Shown piece by piece: positions 44,201 to 51,812 of a DNA stretch of 64,000 nucleotides. Source of the stretch: Saccharicrinis sp963667815 (GTDB lineage: Bacteria > Bacteroidota > Bacteroidia > Bacteroidales > Marinilabiliaceae); NCBI GenBank assembly GCA_963667815.1, contig OY764021.1. One strand, given 5' to 3'. A program made the translations under genes and the position numbers. Within the stretch, counting starts at the first letter, position 1, and each line of letters opens with the position of its first letter. Below the pieces are notes generated by a model. The model saw nothing but the letters and a program-made list of their open reading frames with translations. It was not told the origin of the DNA and did no database searches.

Positions 44201-44524
44201 GTTATAGATAGAAATTCCTTCATATCCTGACACCCATAATTTATTCCTTGAGTCATTGTATAGGCTTAGAATATTACTACCAGGGATTGTAGTGGAATCG
44301 TTTAAATTATAGTAGTATGAAACTATTTTTTCACCAATAACCCTGTTTAAACCTCCTTTAGAACTAATCCAGATAAAACCTTTTGCATCTTCTTCAATGT
44401 CATTAATATATGCACTGATTAGCCCACTCTTCTTATCAAAATACTTGAAATTAAGAATAGGATTATTTTTTGCAAATAAGTTTAATCCAATAATTAAAAC
44501 TAATAAAGTAAGTTTTCCCCTCAT
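41243..44524 (-). CDS. Sensor histidine kinase with two-component-regulator propeller and Y_Y_Y domain
   Basis: 1093 residues: signal peptide (1-18), about 14 Reg_prop beta-propeller repeats (for example GFIWISSKGGLNR, NLWIGSFGGTIDIF, NIWVGTERGLCRY) over residues 20-690, a Y_Y_Y domain (YTNIAPGKYIFKVKSCNNDGVW, about 700-790), a membrane helix near 796-815, a coiled coil (815-870), HisKA with His878 (SIISHDLISPFN) and an HATPase_c domain (NAIKFS, DNGMGIP, GSGLGLQICKE). It has the sensor half of a hybrid two-component system but no receiver or AraC output, so it needs a separate response regulator, not encoded nearby. Ligands of such sensors in Bacteroides are often glycans. Confidence 0.95.
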   Translation of the reverse strand: MRGKLTLLVLIIGLNLFAKNNPILNFKYFDKKSGLISAYINDIEEDAKGFIWISSKGGLNRVIGEKIVSYYYNLNDSTTIPGSNILSLYNDSRNKLWVSGYEGISIYNEKLDNFTRISSPKYPNGLKEFNVVKFIESLDSKLYIASSKRVYIFNREKRQFVEVAHVPNGNIQDFIITNDQQLWIGTDDYPGLYIYNLNSAEQRLDNHEILHQNFKFITSITLKNDIIYWGTRQNGVYSYNLKNKEVKHFINDVPDSNNIVFIDTDNTNQIWTCDYTGIKLFEETKGTFWGYYPDNSITSIKENAKGIFQDSQGNYWVLHHPGGVGLSIKQKGFQNINNIPDEPMYTSSRDCANFIKDEDGNLWIGSFGGTIDIFDKNQNLIDRFKAGDRGLAKGSILHLGKSQNKKILVAIYNAGLFEYDKEKGIFENYNPVSQKYFSNQDIRSSAIDDDKFWFATHGKGLDCLKNGKITNYNSLNSNLTNDWTNHILLRNNGDLWVATSWGLNILKKGEIDFHRIYSSIEFNNGLTDNHIVYLFEDRRNNIWVGTERGLCRYNDDTQYFTSFLSNENICAIADDHFGNMWITTTSNLVQLDPLTNSTLVFENLDGIKVSEFIPKSVFSDKENNKIYFGGVDGGIIFNPDNLYRNITPPETEFTSLKLFNKEVNYYDYPEIISESIHSAKEITLRYYQNVITLGFESNNFINQDKNLFSYKLEGFDKEWIKNVAKKEVTYTNIAPGKYIFKVKSCNNDGVWNNTPKQLSINIIPPWYKRPITHYSVVIILIVLIFILVKIRTRHLEIQQHILQRQVEEKTKELVESNNELQTQAEYLLELNQKLEERQTKIESQSTILKTQSHNLSKANKELKVLNETKDRLFSIISHDLISPFNSILGLTELLKDASTEMNPKEQNLLAHKINSSAQRVFNLLQNLLIWSKTQSNSVIFNPKPVILYRIISDAIALLKEIILDKNITYNIDVKNSLLVKADADMLATIFRNIISNAIKFSPIGGTINISATENNDVVQIAIKDNGMGIPDEIAKGIFYEGKNITREGTSGEKGSGLGLQICKEFVHKNGGQIWTESEENKGTTFYFTLPSVH

Positions 44525-44535
44525 TAAAAATCTAT

Positions 44536-44543
44536 CAAAACTA
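44536..44543 (-). promoter_or_regulatory. Possible -7 element for the propeller kinase
   Basis: TAGTTTTG on the minus strand matches TAnnTTTG, only 12 bp before the ATG, implying a very short leader. A -33-like TTTCG lies about 20 bp further up. The downstream IS did not disrupt it. Confidence 0.3.
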
Positions 44544-44585
44544 TACTAACTGATTTACTTTACGAAATTTTCAGAAGTTAGTTAT

Positions 44586-44594
44586 ATTTTTTTT
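44586..44594. repeat. Target-site duplication, left copy
   Basis: ATTTTTTTT (one A and eight T) directly abuts the left end of the IS and is repeated exactly at 46018-46026. A 9-bp duplication is usual for several IS4-family elements; the low-complexity sequence lowers certainty slightly. Confidence 0.75.
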
Positions 44595-44612
44595 CACTAG
44601 TGACCGAGTAAA
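44595..44612 (+). repeat. IS left terminal inverted repeat
   Basis: CACTAGTGACCGAGTAAA; it pairs with the right end at 46000-46017 at 15 of 18 positions. Confidence 0.8.
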
Positions 44613-44650
44613 AAATAAAAGAGGGTAGTCCCTTTCGGTTTCCCCTCAAA

Positions 44651-44683
44651 GTTGTAAATTGATTTTGCGAAACTTTTTACAAC
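44651..44683 (+). promoter_or_regulatory. Inverted repeat touching the transposase start codon
   Basis: GTTGTAAA (44651-44658) and TTTACAAC (44676-44683) can pair; the second arm ends at the base before the ATG. The loop contains TGATTTTG, near the TAnnTTTG promoter element. Such a fold would hide the translation start in long, read-through transcripts and limit transposition. Confidence 0.5.
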
Positions 44684-45934
44684 ATGAGCAAAAATAGTGA
44701 AATAAAATTTGTCGGTCAGCCGATATTCAAACAGATAATAGATTTGTTAAAAGTAGTAGACATACCATCCTTAATTAAGCAACACAATAGCGACCGCTAT
44801 TACAAGGCATTCAAGACCCAAACGCATATTATTACCATGCTGTTTGGAATATTTAGTCGTTGCGATTCAATGACTGAAATCTGTGAAGGAATGCGTGCAT
44901 TGGGCGGAAAATTGAATCATTTAGGTCTGGAAAAAGCACCGGCTAAAAGTACTGCTGGTGATGGATTGCGTAATCGAGACAACCGCTTTTTCGAGTCGTT
45001 ATATTTTGATCTGGTTAAGAAATACCAAACTTTTTTGTCGGACAGCCGGACTTATGGACTGACTTTTAAAGAGGTTTTGTTGATTGATTCAACAACCATC
45101 CGATTGTTTAGTGATGTTCTTAAAGGAGTGGGAAGAAACCCCAAAGGTGATGGCAAGAAGAAGGGTGGGCTCAAAGTCCATATGCTTATTGATGCCGTAC
45201 AATCAGTAGGGAGGTTCGTAAAAGTTACAGCAGCTAAGGTACATGACAAAAACTTTCTTAAAAGCCTAGAGTTAATATCGCATAGCATGATCGTTTTTGA
45301 TAAGGCCTACAACTATTATCATCAGTTTGCTTTATGGACTCATCAGCAAGTCTATTTTGTAACCCGTTTAAAGAAAAATGCAGTTTACACAATTATAGAA
45401 ACACATAAGACTGGATATAAAAAGAAAGGTGTCGCCAAAGTCCTAAAAGATCAGACCATAGAGTTGGAATACTATCCAGAAAACGAAGATGGAGGGAAGC
45501 AATATAAAATAAAGAAGACTATAAGACTTAGAAAAGTGGCTTACCAAGATGATCGGAATCGTTATTTTGAGTTTTTAACCAATAATTTTGAAATATCAGC
45601 AGAAGAAGTGGCATTTTTATACAAGAAGCGTTGGGGTATAGAACTGCTTTTCAAAAAGATGAAGCAGAACTTTCAGCTTCACTACTTCTATGGTGAGAAC
45701 GAGAATGCAATCCGAACCCAGGTTTGGTGCACATTAATCGCTCAGCTTTTAATGACTGTAATACAGAAGAAGGCCCAAACAAAGAAAGCATTTTCTGTAG
45801 TTGCGTCTTTAGTAAGGATACACCTGATTAGCATGCTTGAATTGACAGAACTATTGCGAAATAAGAATAGAAGCTTTACAAAGCAAATTAGCGGATCCCC
45901 TGGACAATTGAAGTTGATTTGGAATGGGGTCTGA
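44684..45934 (+). CDS. IS4-family transposase (DUF4372 N-terminus)
   Basis: 416 residues, full length. The N-terminal FVGQPIFKQIIDLLK ... FGIFSRCDSMTEICEGMRAL is the DUF4372 domain. The catalytic DDE set is visible: Asp in LLIDSTTIRLF (near residue 143), Asp in IVFDKAYNY (near 206) and Glu in YKKRWGIELLFKKMKQNFQL (near 318), the Y-x2-R-x3-E-x6-K signature of the IS4 family. No frameshift or stop was found, so it may be active. Confidence 0.96.
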   Translation: MSKNSEIKFVGQPIFKQIIDLLKVVDIPSLIKQHNSDRYYKAFKTQTHIITMLFGIFSRCDSMTEICEGMRALGGKLNHLGLEKAPAKSTAGDGLRNRDNRFFESLYFDLVKKYQTFLSDSRTYGLTFKEVLLIDSTTIRLFSDVLKGVGRNPKGDGKKKGGLKVHMLIDAVQSVGRFVKVTAAKVHDKNFLKSLELISHSMIVFDKAYNYYHQFALWTHQQVYFVTRLKKNAVYTIIETHKTGYKKKGVAKVLKDQTIELEYYPENEDGGKQYKIKKTIRLRKVAYQDDRNRYFEFLTNNFEISAEEVAFLYKKRWGIELLFKKMKQNFQLHYFYGENENAIRTQVWCTLIAQLLMTVIQKKAQTKKAFSVVASLVRIHLISMLELTELLRNKNRSFTKQISGSPGQLKLIWNGV

Positions 45935-45951
45935 TTTTTAATTAAAAAACG

Positions 45952-45972
45952 AATGCCCTGTTTATGGGCGTT
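45952..45972 (+). terminator. Hairpin after the transposase gene
   Basis: AATGCCC and GGGCGTT pair (one G-T) with a 7-nt loop inside the IS, 17 bp after the transposase stop. There is no T-run; a weak call. Confidence 0.4.
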
Positions 45973-45999
45973 ACAGAAGATAATTTTTAATATCCAGAC

Positions 46000-46017
46000 T
46001 TTAGTCGGTTAATAGTG
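46000..46017 (-). repeat. IS right terminal inverted repeat
   Basis: TTTAGTCGGTTAATAGTG on the + strand, complement of the left repeat with three mismatches. Confidence 0.8.
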
Positions 46018-46026
46018 ATTTTTTTT
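46018..46026. repeat. Target-site duplication, right copy
   Basis: ATTTTTTTT, identical to 44586-44594. Confidence 0.75.
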
Positions 46027-46036
46027 ATAAAAATAG

Positions 46037-46052
46037 TTAACCATTTGGTTAA
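46037..46052. promoter_or_regulatory. TetR operator 1
   Basis: TTAACCA-TT-TGGTTAA, a perfect 7-bp inverted repeat overlapping the -33 element of the promoter. It shares both arms with operator 2. Confidence 0.8.
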
Positions 46053-46075
46053 AATGATTGGTTAATATATATTTG
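46044..46075 (+). promoter_or_regulatory. Promoter of the TetR/exporter operon
   Basis: TTTG (46044-46047), 20 bases, then TATATTTG (46068-46075), an exact TAnnTTTG. The -33 is inside operator 1 and operator 2 follows the -7, so a bound repressor would block access. A lone half-site GGTTAA sits at 46060-46065. Confidence 0.85.
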
Positions 46076-46082
46076 CACCAAA

Positions 46083-46098
46083 TTAACCAGATGGTTAA
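46083..46098. promoter_or_regulatory. TetR operator 2
   Basis: TTAACCA-GA-TGGTTAA, a perfect 7-bp inverted repeat just after the -7 element and 15 bp before the ATG, 46 bp from operator 1 centre to centre. Confidence 0.8.
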
Positions 46099-46113
46099 AT
46101 CAATAAGTTAATT

Positions 46114-46725
46114 ATGGAGTTAAAGTCAGATACAGAAAAAACGATATTAGAAGCCGCACGTAAGGTGTTTACCGAAAAAGGATTAGATGGTGCCAGAATG
46201 CAGGAGATTGCAGATAGAGCAAACATTAATAAGGCGATGTTACATTATTATTTTCGCTCAAAAGATAAGTTGTTTGAGAGTGTTTTTACGGCAGCGTTTT
46301 ATGAGTTCTGGCCTGAAATAACAAAATCAATCAATGAGTCAGCTAATGTTGAGGATTTTCTGAAAAGGGCTATCAGTAGTTATGTAGATCTGTTTATGGA
46401 TAAACCTTACTTACCTATTTTTATTTTATCCGAGGTCAACAGAAGTCCTGATCGATTAGAATTCTTGATTAGAGAGGGAGGTGTAAATCCTCATTTAATA
46501 GTAGAATATCTTAAAGAACAAATGGATCAGGGAAATTTAAAATCCATGAATCCAAAGGAACTATTGGTCAATGTTATTTCACTTTGTATTTTTCCTTTTG
46601 CAGGTAAACCGTTGATTGAAAGAATGATTTTTCAAGGAGATAAAGATTCATGTAAATCATTTTTACAGCAAAGAAAACAATCTATATATGAATTTTTAAA
46701 ACCATTAATTATCGCAAACAATTAA
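46114..46725 (+). CDS. TetR-family repressor of the exporter operon
   Basis: 203 residues. The N-terminal HTH is KTILEAARKVFTEKGLDGARMQEIADRANINKAMLHYYFRSKDKLFE (about 9-55), the classical TetR form; the C-terminal 150 residues form the ligand-binding helices. It equals E. coli CecR (YbiH), which governs the ybhGFSR exporter. Two matching palindromes flank its promoter, which indicates autorepression. The TolC-like gene follows after 5 bp. Confidence 0.95.
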   Translation: MELKSDTEKTILEAARKVFTEKGLDGARMQEIADRANINKAMLHYYFRSKDKLFESVFTAAFYEFWPEITKSINESANVEDFLKRAISSYVDLFMDKPYLPIFILSEVNRSPDRLEFLIREGGVNPHLIVEYLKEQMDQGNLKSMNPKELLVNVISLCIFPFAGKPLIERMIFQGDKDSCKSFLQQRKQSIYEFLKPLIIANN

Positions 46726-46730
46726 AACAA

Positions 46731-48005
46731 ATGGTACAATATAAATTTTATTATATCGCGATCTTTTTATTGATAATATTACAAACTGGAACTAAGGGAC
46801 AGTCAACTATAACGTTGGAAGAATGTATGCAGTTAGCCAGAGAAAATTATCCCTTGTATGGCAATTTTAAACATATTGAGGATCAATTGGATCTGCGATT
46901 GAAGAATTTAAATGTGAATTACTATCCCCACCTTGATTTAAATGCTCAAGCATCGCATCAAAATGATGTTCCGCATATTGAATCATCCAATCTTCCTTTT
47001 GCTGTACCTCAGGGTCCTAAAGATCAGTATAAGGCTTCAATAGATATACAACAGGTTATTTTTGACGCGGGCAGAACCAAGGTGGCTAAAGAGGTAGAAC
47101 AAGTTAATACTGAAGCTCAAAAAAGTAGTTTGGAAGTAGAGTTGTATAAAATCAGGTCTAAGGTCATTCAAACCTATTTTTTAATTCTTACTATCGATGA
47201 ACAAATTAAACTGGCGGAATATAAAATTGCAACAATTGAAAAAAGACTTCATGAAGTAGAGAGTGCAGTTTCAAATGGTATGGTTCTGGCTTCTCAGGCA
47301 GATTATTTAAAAGTGGAAGTATTAAGTGTAAAACAGGAACAAATAAGGCTTTCTGAAGGAAAAAAGACTGCTTTAAACATACTGGAAACATTAATTGGAA
47401 AAGTGATTTTAGCGGATAAGGTTTTTAAAGAACCTGCAGGATTGTCTCAACAACAAATCTTCATCCGACCGGAATATAAATATTTCAATGATCAAAGGCA
47501 ACAGGCCACTATCATGCAAAAAATGAATGCTAAGGAACGTTTACCTTATGTTGCAGGATTTGGCCAGTTTGGATATGGAAATCCTGGCTTTAATATGCTT
47601 AAGGATGAGTTGGCTCCTTTTTATATGGTAGGCATTAAACTTCAATGGAATATATGGGACTGGAAACAAAGTAGTCGAAATAAAAAATATTTCCAGATTC
47701 AAAGTGATCGGGTGGACTTGCAGCAATCTGTTTTTGATATGAACCTTGAAATGGCAGGCGAAGATGTGAATAGTAAAATCACTCAGATGCAAAAGATCAT
47801 GGATAAAGATGACGAAATTATTCAGTTGAGAAAACGGATCACAGCATCATCAACAAGTCAATTGAATAATGGAACAATTACAGCTTCTGATTATTTAAAT
47901 GATTTAAATATGGAGAGTGTGGCTTTGTTATCAAAAAAAGTTCACGAATTAGAACTGTTGAAATCGCAAATAGAATTAGTTGATCTTAATGGGGCAAGAC
48001 AATAA
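46731..48005 (+). CDS. TolC-family outer-membrane efflux protein
   Basis: 424 residues with a signal peptide (about 1-24, ending TKGQ). TITLEECMQLARENYP is the usual start of mature outer-membrane factors, followed by long helical stretches with heptad character and the segment IQQVIFDAGRTKVAKEVEQVNTEAQ. It provides the outer-membrane exit duct for the exporter encoded by the next five genes. E. coli ybhGFSR lacks its own duct gene, so this operon is more self-contained. Confidence 0.94.
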   Translation: MVQYKFYYIAIFLLIILQTGTKGQSTITLEECMQLARENYPLYGNFKHIEDQLDLRLKNLNVNYYPHLDLNAQASHQNDVPHIESSNLPFAVPQGPKDQYKASIDIQQVIFDAGRTKVAKEVEQVNTEAQKSSLEVELYKIRSKVIQTYFLILTIDEQIKLAEYKIATIEKRLHEVESAVSNGMVLASQADYLKVEVLSVKQEQIRLSEGKKTALNILETLIGKVILADKVFKEPAGLSQQQIFIRPEYKYFNDQRQQATIMQKMNAKERLPYVAGFGQFGYGNPGFNMLKDELAPFYMVGIKLQWNIWDWKQSSRNKKYFQIQSDRVDLQQSVFDMNLEMAGEDVNSKITQMQKIMDKDDEIIQLRKRITASSTSQLNNGTITASDYLNDLNMESVALLSKKVHELELLKSQIELVDLNGARQ

Positions 48006-48007
48006 TA

Positions 48008-48919
48008 ATGTTGAATAAAAAAGAAAAAAATATAAATATGTATCGTAGCGTTATTTTATCTCTGATATCAGGATTAATGATTATCAGTTGTAGTTTCAGT
48101 GATGAAGAATCTGATGCTTATGGAAATTTTGAGGCAACAGAAGTATTTATTAGTGCAGAAGTGCCTGGAAAGATGATTCACATAGATATTGAGGAAGGGG
48201 AAACCTTAAAAAAGGATCAATTAATTTGTTTGATTGATACCATTCCGTATCATTTAAAGCGTAACCAATTATTGGCACAGAGGTCGGTTGCATTAAGTAA
48301 AGCGGAACAAGTAAAAATATCAAAAGAAGTTTTGATGGCACAAAAAAAGGTTGTTGATCAGGATTTTGATCGTATTCAGAAAATGTTTGCAGATAAAGCT
48401 GCCACTCAAAAGCAAATTGATGATGTAAGTGGACAATTAGATGTGTTAAAAAGACAATTAAAAGGGCAGGATGCAAGCTTGAAAAGCGTTTATTCCGAAA
48501 TTGAAGTGATTGATGCCCAATTGGCAGAAATTAAAGATCAACTTTCCCGTTGTCGAGTTACAGCACCATCTGATGGTGTGGTATTACAAAAAATTGCAGA
48601 GAATGGAGAGTTAGTTGCTACCGGTAAGCCAATCATTAAAATGGCTAATGTTAATACCTTGTTTCTTCGTGCTTATATTTCAGGCAGCCAGCTTCCTGCA
48701 GTTAAAATAGGACAGGAAGTGAATGTGATATTTGATAAAGATGAGGACGATAATCAATCGGTAAAAGGTACGGTTTCCTGGATTTCTTCGTCAGCTGAAT
48801 TTACTCCTAAAATCATTCAAACAAAAGAGGAACGAGTGGATTTGGTTTATGCGATCAAGGTACTCGTTAAAAATGATGGGCGATTGAAAATAGGAATGCC
48901 TGGTGAAGTTAAGTTTTAA
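48008..48919 (+). CDS. HlyD/YbhG-type membrane fusion lipoprotein
   Basis: 303 residues. From the internal ATG at 48038 the sequence is MYRSVILSLISGLMIISCS, a lipoprotein signal whose cysteine would be the anchor; that start is therefore likelier than 48008. The biotinyl-lipoyl-like half-motifs (VFISAEVPGKMIHIDIEEGETLKKDQLICLID and RVTAPSDGVVLQKIAENGELV) flank a coiled-coil hairpin (about 80-175). It links the inner-membrane ABC-2 permeases to the TolC-like duct, as YbhG does. Confidence 0.93.
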   Translation: MLNKKEKNINMYRSVILSLISGLMIISCSFSDEESDAYGNFEATEVFISAEVPGKMIHIDIEEGETLKKDQLICLIDTIPYHLKRNQLLAQRSVALSKAEQVKISKEVLMAQKKVVDQDFDRIQKMFADKAATQKQIDDVSGQLDVLKRQLKGQDASLKSVYSEIEVIDAQLAEIKDQLSRCRVTAPSDGVVLQKIAENGELVATGKPIIKMANVNTLFLRAYISGSQLPAVKIGQEVNVIFDKDEDDNQSVKGTVSWISSSAEFTPKIIQTKEERVDLVYAIKVLVKNDGRLKIGMPGEVKF

Positions 48920-48921
48920 CC

Positions 48922-49842
48922 ATGATTAGTATTCAAAACATATCAAAGTCATTTGACGATATTCAGGCGGTTAAGGATGTAACCATCCAGGTTGAAGAAG
49001 GGGAATTGTTTGGTTTATTAGGACCTGATGGTGCAGGAAAATCAACATTGCTCAGAATGGTTAATTCCTTGATGATTCCTGATGAGGGAAGTATTAAACT
49101 CTGGGATCTGGACCCGGTAAAAGACTACAAAAAAGTACGATATATTATTGGTTATATGCCAGGTAAATTTTCGTTGTACACGGATTTAACCATTGAAGAA
49201 AACCTGGATTTTTTTGCTACAGTTTTTGGGACTACAGTTGAGGAGAATTATTATCTGATAAAAGATATTTACCAACAAATAGAACCATTTAAACATCGCA
49301 GAGCAGGTAAGTTAAGTGGTGGTATGAAACAAAAGCTAGCGCTATCCTGTGCCTTGATTCATAAACCAAAATTATTGGTTTTAGATGAACCTACAACCGG
49401 AGTTGATGCAGTATCCAGAGCTGAGTTTTGGGAGATGTTACAATCTTTAAAAGCAAAGGGAATTACCATTATTGTTTCTACGCCTTATATGGATGAGGCT
49501 CAATTATGTGATAGAGTGGCTTTGATGCAGGGAGGAGAAATTCATGCGTGTGATAAACCTGCTCATATTGTAAATCAGTTTCAATATCCAATACGAGGAG
49601 TCAAAACAAGTAATATCTATCAGGCTTTACTGGATTTACGAACCTATAAAAGCACACATAATGTTTATCCTTTCGGAGAATTTCTTCATTGGGTTAGTAA
49701 AGAGCAGCATTCAAATGATGAGGAAGTAATTACATTTTTAAAAGATAAAGGTCATTTAAATGTACAAGTCAAGGATATTGAACCTGATATTGAAGATTGT
49801 TTTATTGAGTTAACCCAATTTAACGATAAAGAGAATGCATAA
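48922..49842 (+). CDS. ABC exporter ATP-binding protein 1 (YbhF N-half type)
   Basis: 306 residues: Walker A GPDGAGKST (near 35), signature LSGGMKQKLAL (near 132), Walker B LLVLDEPTTGVD (near 152), and a divergent C-terminal extension of about 90 residues. The GPDGAGKS form (Asp for the usual Asn) matches the first half of E. coli YbhF. The gene overlaps the second ATPase gene by 8 bp, suggesting that the two ATPases pair. Confidence 0.94.
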   Translation: MISIQNISKSFDDIQAVKDVTIQVEEGELFGLLGPDGAGKSTLLRMVNSLMIPDEGSIKLWDLDPVKDYKKVRYIIGYMPGKFSLYTDLTIEENLDFFATVFGTTVEENYYLIKDIYQQIEPFKHRRAGKLSGGMKQKLALSCALIHKPKLLVLDEPTTGVDAVSRAEFWEMLQSLKAKGITIIVSTPYMDEAQLCDRVALMQGGEIHACDKPAHIVNQFQYPIRGVKTSNIYQALLDLRTYKSTHNVYPFGEFLHWVSKEQHSNDEEVITFLKDKGHLNVQVKDIEPDIEDCFIELTQFNDKENA

Positions 49843-50605
49843 TCAAAGCCAACAATTAATTAGCAAGGAGCCGATTATTAAGGTGGATAATTTGGTGAAA
49901 AGATTTGGAAACTTTGAGGCCAATAAATCGCTGTGTTTCCATGTGGATAAAGGCGAAATATTTGGTTTTTTAGGTGCCAATGGAGCGGGTAAAACTACCG
50001 CCATGCGTATTTTAAGTGGTCTGTCAAAACCTACATCGGGTGAAGTGTGGGTGGCTGGTTTTAATGTGAATACACATCCGGAATCAATAAAGAAGAATAT
50101 CGGCTATATGAGCCAGAAGTTTTCATTGTTTGAAGACTTGACCATATGGGAGAATATGCGGTTTTTTAGTGCGGTGTATAGCATGAGTAAAAAACAGTTT
50201 AAAGAAAGAGGGCAGGAGTTATTACAGGAGTTGGGTATATGGGAAGAGAGAAACAGGATGGTTCATGACTTGTCGTTGGGATGGAAACAAAAGCTTGCGT
50301 TTACTGTGGCAATTATGCATAAACCAGCTATTGTGTTTTTAGATGAACCAACAAGTGGAGTTGACCCTATTACTCGTCGTCAGTTTTGGGAAATGATTTA
50401 TGAAGCCTCGGCAGAAGGGATAACCGTTTTTGTGACTACACATTACATGGACGAAGCCGAGTATTGCAACCGAGTTTCCATTATGGTTGATGGAAGAATT
50501 GATGCCCTTGATACTCCGGCTAATCTGAAAAAACAGTTTAATGCTCATAATATGAATGAGGTATTTATCAAACTAGCTCGTCCGGCAGTAAATAGTCCTC
50601 AGTAA
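49835..50605 (+). CDS. ABC exporter ATP-binding protein 2 (YbhF C-half type)
   Basis: 256 residues: Walker A GANGAGKTT (near 46), Walker B IVFLDEPTSGVD (near 168). The signature is degenerate, LSLGWKQKLAF in place of LSGGQ, as in the second ATPase half of E. coli YbhF. The two halves are one protein in E. coli and two genes here. With a noncanonical signature, only one of the two composite ATP sites may be fully active. Confidence 0.94.
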   Translation: MHNQSQQLISKEPIIKVDNLVKRFGNFEANKSLCFHVDKGEIFGFLGANGAGKTTAMRILSGLSKPTSGEVWVAGFNVNTHPESIKKNIGYMSQKFSLFEDLTIWENMRFFSAVYSMSKKQFKERGQELLQELGIWEERNRMVHDLSLGWKQKLAFTVAIMHKPAIVFLDEPTSGVDPITRRQFWEMIYEASAEGITVFVTTHYMDEAEYCNRVSIMVDGRIDALDTPANLKKQFNAHNMNEVFIKLARPAVNSPQ

Positions 50606-50685
50606 GCAGTCAACAGTAGGTAGGCTGCAGTCATTAATGTGATGGCGCTATGAGCCGAAGACATACTAATAGAAATTAAAACAAA

Positions 50686-51795
50686 ATGAAACGATTCAAA
50701 GCCTTTGTAAAAAAAGAGTTTCTACATATTTTCAGAGATTCACGAACAATGTTGATACTGTTTGCTATGCCTATGGTTCAGATATTGATTTTTGGATTTG
50801 TAATATCATCAGAAATAAAAAATGCATCTATTGCTATTTTAGATAAATCAAAGGATGAATTAACACAAGAGGCAACTCAAAAGTTATTGTCATCCGGCTA
50901 TTTTCGTTTAGATAAATATTTAAAGTCAGAACAAGAACTGGAAACAGCTTTTAATAGGGATCGTGTTAAAATGACCGTTGTTTTTGAACCTAATTTTTCA
51001 AAACGCTTTTACAGCGATAAAATAGCAAATGTACAATTGATAACAGATGCTTCAGATGCCAATACCGCAAGAATATTAAGCAATTATGCGTCTATGATAT
51101 TACGCGACTTTCAACAAAGTCATAATACCTCCTCAAAAAATACAGCTTCACTAATAAATACAGAAGTCCGGATGTTTTATAACGAAAATCTGGATGGTGT
51201 TTATATGTCAGTTCCCGGAATTATGGCCATGATTCTAATGTTGGTTTCTGCAATGATGACCTCCATATCCATTACAAAAGAAAAAGAATTTGGCTCTATG
51301 GAAGTTTTGTTAATATCTCCTCTCAAGCCTTTTCAGATAATTATAGGCAAAGTAACTCCATATATTTTTATGGCTTTGATCAATACCTTATCCATTTTGG
51401 CTATGGGTTATTGGGTGTTTCATGTTCCAATTAAAGGAAGCCTGTTTCTGTTATTATTTGAAGCCACATTGTTTACCATATTGGCATTATCTCTAGGTAT
51501 ATTTATTTCAACTGTTGCTAAAAATCAAATGGTAGCTATGTTTATGAGTATGTTCGCGTTAATGCTTCCAACAATTTTATTGAGTGGCTTTATCTTTCCT
51601 ATTGAAAACATGCCTTTACCATTAAGAGTAATGAGTAATATAATTCCTCCCAGATGGTTTATTATTGTTGTGAAGAAAATTATGCTGAAGGGAGCTGGGA
51701 TTGCCTACGTATGGAAAGAGACGCTTATATTAATCAGTTTTATATTTCTGTTTGTAGGCTTAAGTGTTAAGAAATTTAAGGTTAGAGTTGAGTAG
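50686..51795 (+). CDS. ABC-2 type permease 1 (YbhS-like)
   Basis: 369 residues. The N-terminal basic stretch KAFVKKEFLHIFRDSRTMLILFAMPMVQI, a helix, an extracytoplasmic region of about 150 residues, and a group of five helices near the end with GSMEVLLISPLKP and LSGFIFPIENMPLPLR are typical of the YhhJ/YbhS/YbhR exporters. An 80-bp gap precedes it, with short GCAGTC-like repeats that I consider unimportant. Confidence 0.94.
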   Translation: MKRFKAFVKKEFLHIFRDSRTMLILFAMPMVQILIFGFVISSEIKNASIAILDKSKDELTQEATQKLLSSGYFRLDKYLKSEQELETAFNRDRVKMTVVFEPNFSKRFYSDKIANVQLITDASDANTARILSNYASMILRDFQQSHNTSSKNTASLINTEVRMFYNENLDGVYMSVPGIMAMILMLVSAMMTSISITKEKEFGSMEVLLISPLKPFQIIIGKVTPYIFMALINTLSILAMGYWVFHVPIKGSLFLLLFEATLFTILALSLGIFISTVAKNQMVAMFMSMFALMLPTILLSGFIFPIENMPLPLRVMSNIIPPRWFIIVVKKIMLKGAGIAYVWKETLILISFIFLFVGLSVKKFKVRVE

Positions 51796-51812
51796 GTAAA
51801 GTTCTGTTTGTT

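Larger units (their letters stand above)
44595..46017 (+). mobile_element. Complete IS4-family insertion sequence, 1423 bp
   Basis: Bounded by imperfect 18-bp terminal inverted repeats (15 of 18 matches): left CACTAGTGACCGAGTAAA, right the complement of TTTAGTCGGTTAATAGTG. Flanked by 9-bp direct repeats (44586-44594, 46018-46026). It holds one full-length transposase gene. It was inserted in the gap between the propeller kinase and the TetR-controlled operon, 10 bp before the first TetR operator. Confidence 0.85.

Noticed and set aside
50606..50685. GCAGTC-like short repeats between the ABC genes
   Set aside because: Too short and degenerate to call a repeat array; no inverted structure.
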